A DNA stretch of 64,000 nt from Hyphomicrobiales bacterium (GTDB lineage Bacteria; Pseudomonadota; Alphaproteobacteria; Rhizobiales; Rhizobiaceae): positions 1-64,000 of the forward strand of contig UEIF01000028.1 in the NCBI GenBank assembly GCA_900468805.1, given 5' to 3'. The number at the start of each line of letters is the position of its first letter. Positions within the stretch are counted from its first letter, which is position 1. The position numbers and the translations under genes are program-made. The notes under the pieces are model-generated. The model made no database searches. It was given only the letters and a program-made list of their open reading frames with translations, and was not told the origin of the DNA. Shown in pieces: positions 46,310 to 55,778 of the stretch.

Positions 46310-47074
46310 ATGAACCGTCGCCGCCGTATCTACGAGGGCAAGGCAAAGATTCTGTATGAAGGGCCTGAACCGGGTACGCTGATCCAGTTCTTCAAGGACG
46401 ATGCCACTGCTTTCAACAAGAAGAAGCACGAAGTCATTGATGGCAAGGGCGTCCTCAACAACCGTATTTCTGAATATATTTTCAGCCATCTGAACAACAT
46501 CGGCATTCCCACCCACTTCATCCGCCGGCTCAACATGCGCGAGCAGCTGATCAAGGAAGTGGAGATGATCCCGCTTGAGATCGTCGTGCGCAATGTCGCC
46601 GCCGGCTCGCTCGCCAAGCGCCTCGGCATCGAGGAAGGCGTGGTCCTGCCGCGTTCGATCATCGAGTTCTATTACAAGTCCGATACGCTCGAGGACCCGA
46701 TGGTCTCCGAAGAGCATATCACCGCTTTCGGCTGGGCCAACCCGGCAGAGCTCGACGACATCATGGCGCTCGCCATCCGTGTCAACGACTTCATGACCGG
46801 CCTTTTCCTCGGCGTCGGCATCCAGCTCGTCGATTTCAAGATCGAATGCGGCCGCCTCTTCGAGGGCGACATGATGCGCATCATCCTGGCCGACGAAATC
46901 TCGCCGGATAGCTGCCGTCTCTGGGATATCGAGACCCGCAAGAAGATGGACAAGGACCTCTTCCGCCGCGATCTCGGCGGATTGCTGGAAGCCTATTCGG
47001 AAGTCGCGCGCCGTCTCGGCATCATCAATGAAAACGAGCCCGTGCGCGGCACGGGTCCCGTTCTGGTCAAGTAA
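46310..47074 (+). CDS. purC: SAICAR synthase
   Basis: The 254-residue enzyme joins aspartate to CAIR in purine synthesis. Signatures: RRRIYEGKAKILYEGPEP near residue 3, FKDDATAFNKKKHEVIDGKG near 28, EMIPLEIVVRNVAAGSLAKRLG near 84, and LVDFKIECGRLFEGDMM near 175. ILADEISPDSCRLWD near 195 completes the active site. It leads the block purC-purS-kptA-purQ; the 230 bp upstream hold weak hairpins but no riboswitch or operator I can name. Confidence 0.97.
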   Translation: MNRRRRIYEGKAKILYEGPEPGTLIQFFKDDATAFNKKKHEVIDGKGVLNNRISEYIFSHLNNIGIPTHFIRRLNMREQLIKEVEMIPLEIVVRNVAAGSLAKRLGIEEGVVLPRSIIEFYYKSDTLEDPMVSEEHITAFGWANPAELDDIMALAIRVNDFMTGLFLGVGIQLVDFKIECGRLFEGDMMRIILADEISPDSCRLWDIETRKKMDKDLFRRDLGGLLEAYSEVARRLGIINENEPVRGTGPVLVK

Positions 47075-47089
47075 AAGCAGGGAAAACAA

Positions 47090-47332
47090 GTGATCAAGGC
47101 TCGCGTCACCGTCACGCTGAAAAACGGCGTTCTCGATCCTCAGGGCAAGGCTATCGAAGGCGCGCTCGGCGCCCTCGGCTTCGGCGGCGTCGGCCATGTC
47201 CGCCAGGGCAAGGTCTTCGACCTGGAACTTGATGGTTCCGACAAGGCCAAGGCCGAGACGGAACTCAAGGCCATGTGCGAGAAACTCCTCGCAAACACGG
47301 TCATCGAGAACTACGCGATCGCGATCGACTGA
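47090..47332 (+). CDS. purS: FGAM synthase subunit PurS
   Basis: The 80-residue PurS bridges PurL and PurQ in the FGAM synthase complex. The sequence IKARVTVTLKNGVLDPQGKA then IEGALGALGFGGVGHVRQGK and FDLEL is the usual PurS pattern. The start is GTG at 47090, after CAGGGAAAA and 15 bp past the purC stop. A hairpin with a short T-run follows before kptA, which could reduce read-through. Confidence 0.96.
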   Translation: MIKARVTVTLKNGVLDPQGKAIEGALGALGFGGVGHVRQGKVFDLELDGSDKAKAETELKAMCEKLLANTVIENYAIAID

Positions 47333-47341
47333 CGATCACAG

Positions 47342-47362
47342 GCCCGCCGTCCGGCGGGCTTT
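47342..47362 (+). terminator. Short hairpin between purS and kptA (possible partial terminator)
   Basis: GCCCGCC (47342-47348) pairs with GGCGGGC (47353-47359), loop GTCC, followed by TTT. It begins 9 bp after the purS stop and lies inside an otherwise continuous gene string. The T-run is only three bases, so partial termination or mRNA 3'-end protection is more likely than a full stop. Confidence 0.55.
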
Positions 47363-47376
47363 CAGGATTAGGCGGC

Positions 47377-47931
47377 ATGATCGAAACAAAGCTGGAGACG
47401 GAAGTCTCGAAATTCATGAGCTATGTTTTGCGCCATGCGCCGGAAGCCGCAGGCCTGACGCTTGATGCCGAAGGTTGGGTCCCCTTCGATGCGTTCGAGA
47501 AGGCGTTGATGTCGAGATACGACGTCTCTCGCGCCGATATTATCGAAATCATCGAGAACAGTCCGAAGAAGCGCTTCGCCCTGGTCGATGACAGAATTCG
47601 CGCCAACCAGGGCCATAGCATCGGTGTCGATCTGGCATTGAAGGCGGTCGAGCCGCCGGCAGTCCTTTTTCATGGCACGTCGCTGGTGAACTGGCCCCTG
47701 ATCGAGCGCGAAGGCCTGAAGAAGATGGAACGGCACCACGTTCATCTTTCTGATGATGTCGAAACGGCAAAGATCGTCGCAACGCGCCGCAAGGGCGACT
47801 ATATCATCCTGCGTGTAGACGCAGCCCGCATGTTTTCAGAGGGCCATTCTTTCTTTGTCTCGGACAATGGAGTATGGCTCGCCGAAAGCGTTCCAGTTCA
47901 ATATCTTTCGCCAAACGCGGGGACCTTATGA
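47377..47931 (+). CDS. kptA: RNA 2'-phosphotransferase KptA/Tpt1
   Basis: The 184-residue enzyme keeps the Tpt1 active site: Arg19-His20 in MSYVLRHAPEAAGL, Arg75 and His80 in IRANQGHSIG, HGTS near residue 99 and Arg119 in MERHHVHLS. Tpt1 moves an internal RNA 2'-phosphate to NAD+, giving ADP-ribose 1'',2''-cyclic phosphate; its natural substrate in bacteria is unknown. The ATG at 47377 is 45 bp after purS, and the TGA overlaps the purQ ATG by 4 bp, so it is translated together with purQ. That position is unusual. Confidence 0.93.
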   Translation: MIETKLETEVSKFMSYVLRHAPEAAGLTLDAEGWVPFDAFEKALMSRYDVSRADIIEIIENSPKKRFALVDDRIRANQGHSIGVDLALKAVEPPAVLFHGTSLVNWPLIEREGLKKMERHHVHLSDDVETAKIVATRRKGDYIILRVDAARMFSEGHSFFVSDNGVWLAESVPVQYLSPNAGTL

Positions 47932-48599
47932 AATCAGCCGTCGTTCAACTTCCGGGCCTCAACCGCGATCGCGACATGATCGCCGCTCTCACCAAGATCT
48001 CCGGTCAGCAGCCGGTGACGATCTGGCAGACGGAAACGGAAATCCCTGACGTCGACCTGATCGTCATTCCCGGCGGGTTCTCCTATGGCGATTACCTGCG
48101 TTGCGGCGCGATTGCCGCGCGCATGCCCGTCATGCAGGCGATCATCGAAAAGGCAAACCAGGGCGTGAAGGTTCTGGGTGTCTGCAACGGGTTCCAGATC
48201 CTCGTCGAGGCGGGCCTGCTGCCGGGCGCCCTGATGCGCAATGCCTCGCTGAAATTCGTCTGCCGCGAAATCAAGCTCGAAGTCGTCAACGCCGAGACGG
48301 ATTTCTCCCGTGCCTATGAAAAGGGCCAGATCATCCGCTGCCCGGTCGCCCATCACGACGGCAACTACTTTGCCGATGCCGAGACGCTCGCTGCCATCGA
48401 GGGCAACGGCCAGGTCGTCTTCCGCTATGCTGAAGGCACCAATCCGAATGGTTCGGTCAACGACATTGCCGGCATCGTGAATGCCAAGGGCAATGTGCTC
48501 GGCATGATGCCGCATCCGGAAAATCTTATCGAAGCCGCCCATGGCGGTTCGGATGGCCGCGGCCTCTTCGCCTCGGCGCTCGACGTCATCGCTGCCTGA
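47928..48599 (+). CDS. purQ: FGAM synthase glutaminase subunit PurQ
   Basis: The 223-residue class I glutamine amidotransferase supplies ammonia to PurL. The nucleophile Cys86 is in KVLGVCNGFQILVEAGLLPGA, split here, and the His/Glu pair is in GMMPHPENL near residue 199. PGGFSYGDYLRCGAIAA near 48 is typical of PurQ. Its ATG overlaps the kptA stop (ATGA). After it come a lipoprotein gene and a repeat-flanked segment before purL, so purQ and purL are 3.2 kb apart. Confidence 0.97.
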   Translation: MKSAVVQLPGLNRDRDMIAALTKISGQQPVTIWQTETEIPDVDLIVIPGGFSYGDYLRCGAIAARMPVMQAIIEKANQGVKVLGVCNGFQILVEAGLLPGALMRNASLKFVCREIKLEVVNAETDFSRAYEKGQIIRCPVAHHDGNYFADAETLAAIEGNGQVVFRYAEGTNPNGSVNDIAGIVNAKGNVLGMMPHPENLIEAAHGGSDGRGLFASALDVIAA

Positions 48600-48637
48600 T
48601 TAGGCGGCCCGTTCGCCGGACCACTGGAGCAAGCTGA

Positions 48638-49042
48638 ATGCGCCCTCGCCTTTTCGCCGCCGTTGCCAACGCCGCGGCCTTTGCCGGCCTCGCAGCATTC
48701 GTCGCTGCCTGCCAGTCTCCGGCTCCTGTAAGGGGACCGGATCGCAGTGCGCTGTCGACGATGGAGCGTGTGGCGCTCGGCGCCAATAGCTGCTGGTTCA
48801 AGTCGGGCGATCCGGCTTTCGCGGCTTACAAGCTCGCGCCGGAACTCAATTCCTTCTCCGGCCGTCCGCGCATTCTGGTCGTGCACAAGGGCAGCCCGGA
48901 AAGCCGGCCGCTGCTTGTGGTGCAGGCCGAAGGCAGCCCAGCCAAGATGCAGGCTTTCGGACCGATGATGTCCGAGCCGGTTTCCGGCCGTATCGCCGCC
49001 GATGTCACCCGCTGGTCGGGCGGTAACCGCGCCTGCAGCTAG
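48638..49042 (+). CDS. Small putative lipoprotein
   Basis: The 134-residue protein has a lipoprotein-type signal: MRPRLFAAVANAAAFAGLAA, then the lipobox FVAAC at Cys25. The mature part includes NSCWFKSGDPAFAAYKLAPELNS near residue 50 and GRPRILVVHKGSPESRPLLVVQAEG near 75, and ends NRACS, so Cys52 and the terminal Cys may bond. I do not recognise the family. It starts 38 bp after purQ and may share that transcript. An intergenic repeat begins right after its stop. Confidence 0.75.
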   Translation: MRPRLFAAVANAAAFAGLAAFVAACQSPAPVRGPDRSALSTMERVALGANSCWFKSGDPAFAAYKLAPELNSFSGRPRILVVHKGSPESRPLLVVQAEGSPAKMQAFGPMMSEPVSGRIAADVTRWSGGNRACS

Positions 49043-49143
49043 GGCAATTCCAGCAAAAGTGCGCAGCGGTTTTGCGTCCGCAATTGCGTGAAAACAGAGA
49101 GACAGAGCATTTCCCGTGTTTCGCAGAAAAGCGGAAATGCTCT
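49043..49143 (+). repeat. Short intergenic repeat, copy 1
   Basis: The segment begins GGGCAATTCCAGCAAAAGTG, continues CGCAGCGGTTTTGCGTCCGC then AATTGCGTGAAAACAG, and ends with an 11-bp inverted repeat AGAGCATTTCC/GGAAATGCTCT (49104-49143, 18-nt loop). The first 62 bases match the reverse complement of 51725-51838 at well over 80 percent, and 3620-3676 more loosely. It follows the lipoprotein stop, where the hairpin could also act as a 3' end. Confidence 0.75.
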
Positions 49144-49148
49144 AAGCT

Positions 49149-49403
49149 TCAGTCCCAGAAAAATGACTTGCTGACTTCGCGTGCGGCATCGGACTGCGAC
49201 AGGCCGATATCCTTGAGTTGATCCGCTGTCAGTCCGCGCAACGCCAGGCGCCCCTCCCGCTTCTGTTGCCATAGCAGGAAGATTGCCCGCAGACGCCCCA
49301 GCTGAGTCGTGGCCGGCGCCTGCCTCGGGAGGACAATTTCGTGCGGGCTATCGATAGAGACAATCGATACAATATCGCTCTTTATTGGAGGTACAACGGA
49401 CAT
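49149..49403 (-). CDS. DUF1127 small protein
   Basis: The 84-residue protein ends in a DUF1127 domain: RLRAIFLLWQQKREGRLALRGLTADQLKDIGLSQSDAAREVSK, broken here across residues 38-80, with the L..L....L.DIGL pattern. The N-terminal 35 residues are less conserved. Short DUF1127 proteins in alphaproteobacteria have been linked to RNA binding and to phosphate and carbon metabolism. The ATG at 49403 has AGGAG 6 bp upstream. It diverges from a MocR regulator whose operator-like repeats lie in the shared 79-bp region. Confidence 0.85.
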   Translation of the reverse strand: MSVVPPIKSDIVSIVSIDSPHEIVLPRQAPATTQLGRLRAIFLLWQQKREGRLALRGLTADQLKDIGLSQSDAAREVSKSFFWD

Positions 49404-49428
49404 CCTTGGCTCCTGTTGTTCTGCTCTT

Positions 49429-49482
49429 GTGATTGTCACATAGTCTTGACAGAGAGAGGGTGACAATCTATTCATTGTCACC
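49429..49482. promoter_or_regulatory. Repeated ATTGTCAC elements: candidate MocR operator abutting the start codon
   Basis: GGTGACAAT (49459-49467) and ATTGTCACC (49474-49482) form a perfect 9-bp palindrome with a 6-nt spacer, ending one base before the ATG at 49483. A third copy lies in GTGATTGTCAC (49429-49439), itself a small palindrome, and a fourth (GTGACAAT) inside the gene at 49630-49637. MocR proteins bind such repeated sites; the assignment to this MocR is inferred. Confidence 0.65.
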
Positions 49483-50901
49483 ATGACAAATTGGCTTCCT
49501 GATCTTTCGCAGGGCTCTGGCCCGGTCTATATGCGGCTTGCGGACAATATCGAATCCGCCATTGCTTCCGGCACCTTGCCGGCGGGCGCCAAGCTACCGC
49601 CGCAGCGCAATCTTGCCTATGATATCGGGGTGACAATCGGAACAATCGGCCGCGCTTATGCGCTGGTTCATGAGCGCGGGCTCGTCGCCGGCGAAGTTGG
49701 CCGCGGCACCTATGTGCTCGACCGCGCCGATACGCCGCCCAGCGAACAGGTGGACCCCGTCACTCTTTCGCTGAGCGGCACGCGTGTTGCCGAGGCCCCG
49801 CCGAACAAGCTTCGCTTCGATACGACCGCTGCCCCGGATCTCGGTCAGGGCAAGATCATCGCCGGCATCATGGCCGAGATCGGCGAACAGCATCTGGCGG
49901 AAATCTCTTCCTACTCCCGCAGCTTCCCACCGAACTGGTTCGAGGCCGGCCGTCTGTGGCTGGCGCGCAACGGCTGGTCGCCGGAGGCTGAAAACGTTGT
50001 GCCGACGCTCGGCGCGCATGCGGCGGCCATCTCCGTCATCGCAGCCGTGTCAGCACCCGGTGACAAGATCGTCTTCGAAAACCTCACCTATACGCAGGTG
50101 AGCCGCAGCGTCCGCCTGCTCGGCCGGCGTACATTGACCGTCGAGTCCGATGAAAACGGCATCATTCCCGAGGATTTCGAGCGGCTCTGCCAGCAGCAGC
50201 ATCCGAAGCTCGTCTTTACGATGCCGACGGTCCACAATCCGACACTTGCCATCATGCCCTATGAGCGGCGCGTCGCGATCGCCGAAATTGCCAGACGGCA
50301 TGGGGTCTGGATCATCGAGGACGATCTCTATGGCGGCATGGCAAATGACGCTACGCCGCTGCTCGCTGCAATCGCGCCCGATCGCACCTTCCTCGTCAAC
50401 GGCCTGTCGAAATCGGTTGCCGCCGGCGTGCGCGGCGGCTGGGTCGCCTGCCCGCCGCATTTTGCCCAGCGTATCAAGGTCACGCATAAGATGGTCACGG
50501 GCGGCCTGCCCTTCATCCTGGCCGAAACCTGCGCGCGCCTTGTCCTGAGCGGCAAGGCGCATGAGATCCGCGACGCGAGCGTTGTGGAACTGTCGGCCCG
50601 CGTGAGCCTCGCCCGTGAGGTCATGCAGGGCTTTGATTTCGAATCCCACCCGCATGCGCCCTTCCTGTGGCTGAAACTGCCGGAACCCTGGCTGTCCGGC
50701 ACCTTCAAGAATGCCGCGTTCCGCGATGGCGTGCTTGTCGACGACGAGGATGAGTTCAAGGCGGCGCGTGGCGACAAAGTCTATCACCGCGTGCGCATCG
50801 GCTTCTCTTCACCGAAGGATAGAAACGAGCTGGTGTCGGGCCTTATGATATTGAAACGACTACTGGAAAATGGCGGCTCCGCCTACGACGGAGAAATCTG
50901 A
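49483..50901 (+). CDS. MocR-type regulator (GntR winged helix plus aminotransferase domain)
   Basis: The 472-residue protein joins a GntR winged helix (about residues 12-80: GPVYMRLADNIESAIASGTL, LPPQRNLAYDIGVTIGTIGRAYALV) to a fold-type I aminotransferase domain (about 110-460). The PLP lysine is Lys310 in VNGLSKSVAAGVRGGW; PTVHNPTLAIM near 250 and IIEDDLYGGM near 285 complete the cofactor site. MocR proteins sense PLP or amino compounds. No ribosome site precedes the ATG, because an operator palindrome occupies that place, so the mRNA may be leaderless. Target genes may include the divergent DUF1127 gene. Confidence 0.9.
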   Translation: MTNWLPDLSQGSGPVYMRLADNIESAIASGTLPAGAKLPPQRNLAYDIGVTIGTIGRAYALVHERGLVAGEVGRGTYVLDRADTPPSEQVDPVTLSLSGTRVAEAPPNKLRFDTTAAPDLGQGKIIAGIMAEIGEQHLAEISSYSRSFPPNWFEAGRLWLARNGWSPEAENVVPTLGAHAAAISVIAAVSAPGDKIVFENLTYTQVSRSVRLLGRRTLTVESDENGIIPEDFERLCQQQHPKLVFTMPTVHNPTLAIMPYERRVAIAEIARRHGVWIIEDDLYGGMANDATPLLAAIAPDRTFLVNGLSKSVAAGVRGGWVACPPHFAQRIKVTHKMVTGGLPFILAETCARLVLSGKAHEIRDASVVELSARVSLAREVMQGFDFESHPHAPFLWLKLPEPWLSGTFKNAAFRDGVLVDDEDEFKAARGDKVYHRVRIGFSSPKDRNELVSGLMILKRLLENGGSAYDGEI

Positions 50902-51026
50902 ACTGTTGCAAATTGGTGTCAGGATTGTGGAAAAAGCCATGATCCGGACACCAGCGCTTTACCGTCTAACTCTGCGTGTTACCTCTTTCACATTCCGCTG
51001 TTTAAGCGAGAATCAAGGGACAGCAG

Positions 51027-51608
51027 ATGAAATTCGATTTCCGTTTGAGCCTGCTACGCCTGTCGAGTATCGCGTCGGTCGCACTCATTGCCAGCAGCCT
51101 TGGAATGCCATCAACGGCGCAAGCCGGAGGCAAGATTTTCGACGAATTGCGCTTCGGCGCTTCTGCTTCCGTTCAGGGCGGTCACTCGCATGAAGATGGC
51201 GTTTTCCCTGAAGTAACGGTCCTTTTCGATCCCTTCGGTTTTGAGCAGGCAACCGACTGGAAGCAGCAGCTCATGCATCCGCGCGTTCATGTCGGCACCT
51301 CGATCGGCACGGCGGGTGAAGCCACGCAGTTCTTCGCCGGTTTCACCTGGACGGTCGACCTCAGCGACAAGATCTTCGCTGAAGCTGGCTTCGGCGGCGT
51401 CATCCACACTGGCGAGCTTCGCGATGACGACGACGATCCCGATCTCGGCTGTCGTGTGCTGTTCCACGAATATCTCGGCGCCGGCTATCGCTTAAACAGC
51501 AACTGGAATGTCATGGCGCAGCTCGCCCATTCCTCGAATGCCAATCTATGCGATGGCCCCAACGACGGCATGACCCGCGCCGGACTGATGGTCGGCTACA
51601 AATTCTGA
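51027..51608 (+). CDS. PagL-like lipid A 3-O-deacylase / acyloxyacyl hydrolase
   Basis: The 193-residue protein has a signal peptide (cut after AQA, near residue 33) and an eight-stranded barrel pattern ending in the outer-membrane C-terminal Phe (MVGYKF). The PagL active region is visible: His168 and Ser170 in QLAHSSNANL, then PNDGM. In Pseudomonas PagL a catalytic Glu follows that NDG element, but here the aligned residue is Thr183. PagL removes the 3-O acyl chain from lipid A. Activity is therefore likely by family but not certain. Transcribed alone, with a terminator after it. Confidence 0.8.
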   Translation: MKFDFRLSLLRLSSIASVALIASSLGMPSTAQAGGKIFDELRFGASASVQGGHSHEDGVFPEVTVLFDPFGFEQATDWKQQLMHPRVHVGTSIGTAGEATQFFAGFTWTVDLSDKIFAEAGFGGVIHTGELRDDDDDPDLGCRVLFHEYLGAGYRLNSNWNVMAQLAHSSNANLCDGPNDGMTRAGLMVGYKF

Positions 51609-51647
51609 CGGGCTTCTCCCGTTAAAGACAGCATTGTGAAGCTTTTG

Positions 51648-51678
51648 ATGCCTGCCCTCTGTTGACGGCAGGCATTTT
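51648..51678 (+). terminator. Intrinsic terminator of the PagL-like gene
   Basis: A perfect 9-bp stem ATGCCTGCC/GGCAGGCAT with a 10-nt loop is followed by TTT, 40 bp after the stop. A smaller hairpin ACGGG/CCCGT overlaps the stop region itself. Confidence 0.8.
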
Positions 51679-51724
51679 CCTATCGCGCGCAATTCCTACT
51701 TAAGCTAAAGACACGGCAAACGCG

Positions 51725-51838
51725 CTAGGGCATGTCCGTTGTTCTTCGAATCTCGGTCGTGCTCTATCTCTTTGTTTCACGCAATTCCGAACGCAAAACC
51801 GCTGCGCACTTTTGCTGGATTGCTCTAAGGCAGGGACT
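51725..51838 (-). repeat. Short intergenic repeat, copy 2 (inverted relative to copy 1)
   Basis: Read on the minus strand it runs TTAGAGCAATCCAGCAAAAG, then TGCGCAGCGGTTTTGCGTTC, then GGAATTGCGTGAAA and AGAGATAGAGC, matching copy 1 (49043) in the same order. It ends 11 bp before the purL start, so it forms most of the purL leader. With copy 1 it brackets the DUF1127-MocR-PagL segment in inverted orientation. Confidence 0.75.
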
Positions 51839-51849
51839 TTCGAGAGCTC

Positions 51850-54084
<2,235 letters not shown>

Positions 54085-54103
54085 TGCGCAAGGAGTAACG
54101 ATC

Positions 54104-54337
54104 ATGGCCATGAAACCCGGCGATATTGAAGACATGATCAAGGCCGGGATTCCCGGTGCCAAGGTGACGATCCGCGATCTGGCAGGCGATGGCGACCACT
54201 ACGCCGCTGAAGTCGTCGCGGAAGCTTTCCGCGGCAAGAGCCGCGTGCAGCAGCATCAGATGGTCTATGAGGCGCTGAAGGGCAACATGGGCGGCATCCT
54301 GCACGCGCTAGCCTTGCAGACCTCGGCGCCGGATTGA
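54104..54337 (+). CDS. BolA-family protein (IbaG-like)
   Basis: The 77-residue protein has the BolA fold pattern: IEDMIKAGIPGAKVTIRDLAGDGDHYAAEVV, split near residues 7-38, then KSRVQQHQMVYEALKGNMGGILHALAL with the conserved His near residue 52. BolA proteins bind [2Fe-2S] clusters with CGFS monothiol glutaredoxins, and such a glutaredoxin is encoded 2 kb downstream. AAGGAG lies 8 bp before the ATG at 54104; an ATG at 54110 is in frame. It follows purL by 19 bp and a strong terminator ends the transcript. Confidence 0.92.
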   Translation: MAMKPGDIEDMIKAGIPGAKVTIRDLAGDGDHYAAEVVAEAFRGKSRVQQHQMVYEALKGNMGGILHALALQTSAPD

Positions 54338-54366
54338 GATGCAAGCTTCGGCCTGTGGAAATGAAT

Positions 54367-54405
54367 AGGCCCGGCGGGAAGGCATCCTTCCGCCGGGCCT
54401 TTTTG
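54367..54405 (+). terminator. Intrinsic terminator of purL-bolA
   Basis: An 11-bp GC-rich stem AGGCCCGGCGG/CCGCCGGGCCT is followed by TTTTT, 30 bp after the bolA-like stop. Confidence 0.93.
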
Positions 54406-54466
54406 TTATGGAACAGACGCGGTTGGCTCGAAAGTGATCGACGTCGCCTCACCTTTTTCCGTTAAC

Positions 54467-55612
54467 TCAGGCGGGTAGCTTGCTCTGATCGGGATTGGCA
54501 AAAACCGAGGCCGGCATTGGGCCGGCGGTGAGCAGCGTGAAATCGAAAGAGGATTTCATGTCTGGCCCCAGCACGTACTGGCGATGCACACGCAACTGAT
54601 CCCCACGAATCTTTTTGTAATGCTCCGGCGTCAGCATCTGCCGTACGCGGATATGGATCATGCTCGCCTGCGGGGCATCCGGATGGCCGGAAACGCTGAC
54701 GACCGGCACCTTGTAGAAATTGATCGAATCCGTCAGGCACTGCACGTCCAGCCAGAAAATATCCGGGCAACGTGCAATCAGGCCGACACGTGAACGCAGC
54801 TGCGTGGCAGATGACATCAACGCGCATTGCAGGATGGCGCAGCCAAGTGTCGCAAACACCACGCGCTTGCCCTTGAATGCGTCAGGTTCGCGCTCCAGCA
54901 GAATGCCGACGACGTGTGCTGCGACGCTGGAGCCCATGCTGTGCGAGGAGATGACATATTCATCGGCCTCCTCGTTGAGCGCCTCGCGCATCGACGTCGC
55001 GCATTGCTCCAGCCAGTCGTTGAATTCGTGCCTGTCCATGCGTGCCAGCGCCACCGCCATTTCCCAGTCGGCAAAAAGATGCAGCGTGTGGAAGCGCTCC
55101 GAGAATGGCAGGAAGCCGAAGATGAAGAAGATGGCCGCCAGCGGCGCGCTCCAGCCGAGATGCCAGCCGGGAAGTCCCAGCCAGTAAGGCAGCGTCAGGA
55201 TCTGCAGCGTGATGACGATCGCAAGTGCCGTCAGCAGGAAGGGAAAGATAAAGAACAGCCCGAAGCGCCAGGCATGGCGGAAATAGCCGGCCATACCGCC
55301 TTCCCGCACCACTTGCCAGAAGCTTAGAAAGCCCGTCGCGATCCGGCTTGCCGTATTTCCCATGCGTAGCCGCTGCACCAGATCATTATGGTCGAAGACA
55401 TGCATACGCGTCTTCGTCTGCCAGCCATCGGCACCCGTGCCGACATCGAAGGAAACATAGTGCCCTTCGTTTGCAGCACCCGTCGCGACATTATAACCCC
55501 AGACGGATGCGCTTTGCCGGGCGGTACGCTCATACCGCGCCCGGTGTGCTGCGCCATCAAGCGGCTCGAAGCCGGGGAAATGCAGCACAACCCGCTTCTC
55601 GACGAGTTTCAT
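54467..55612 (-). CDS. Membrane-anchored putative serine hydrolase, unknown family
   Basis: The 381-residue protein has a soluble start (VVLHFPGFEPLDGAAHRARYERTA, split near residues 8-31), two membrane helices near 118-142 and 155-172, and a C-terminal domain with a lipase-like nucleophile elbow YVISSHSMGSSVAAHVVG (Ser225 in SHSMG). The LHFPGFEPL start also recalls the oxyanion turn of alpha/beta hydrolases, so the two helices appear to interrupt or cap the fold. His residues near 310 (SGHPDAP) and 351 could finish a triad. I do not know its substrate. It is single and convergent with bolA. Confidence 0.75.
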   Translation of the reverse strand: MKLVEKRVVLHFPGFEPLDGAAHRARYERTARQSASVWGYNVATGAANEGHYVSFDVGTGADGWQTKTRMHVFDHNDLVQRLRMGNTASRIATGFLSFWQVVREGGMAGYFRHAWRFGLFFIFPFLLTALAIVITLQILTLPYWLGLPGWHLGWSAPLAAIFFIFGFLPFSERFHTLHLFADWEMAVALARMDRHEFNDWLEQCATSMREALNEEADEYVISSHSMGSSVAAHVVGILLEREPDAFKGKRVVFATLGCAILQCALMSSATQLRSRVGLIARCPDIFWLDVQCLTDSINFYKVPVVSVSGHPDAPQASMIHIRVRQMLTPEHYKKIRGDQLRVHRQYVLGPDMKSSFDFTLLTAGPMPASVFANPDQSKLPA

Positions 55613-55778
55613 GGTGTTTTTCTTCTTTCCGGCGGGTTGAGGGCGACGTTGCCAGGATGACGGGTTCGCTTGAAAATACGGCGAAAAACCGGATAAAACC
55701 TTCGAACCGACTTGCTAAGCGAACTCTTCCGGAATTCAATAGCGGAAGGTGCGTTTTGATCAGATTGGGAGGGATTTT

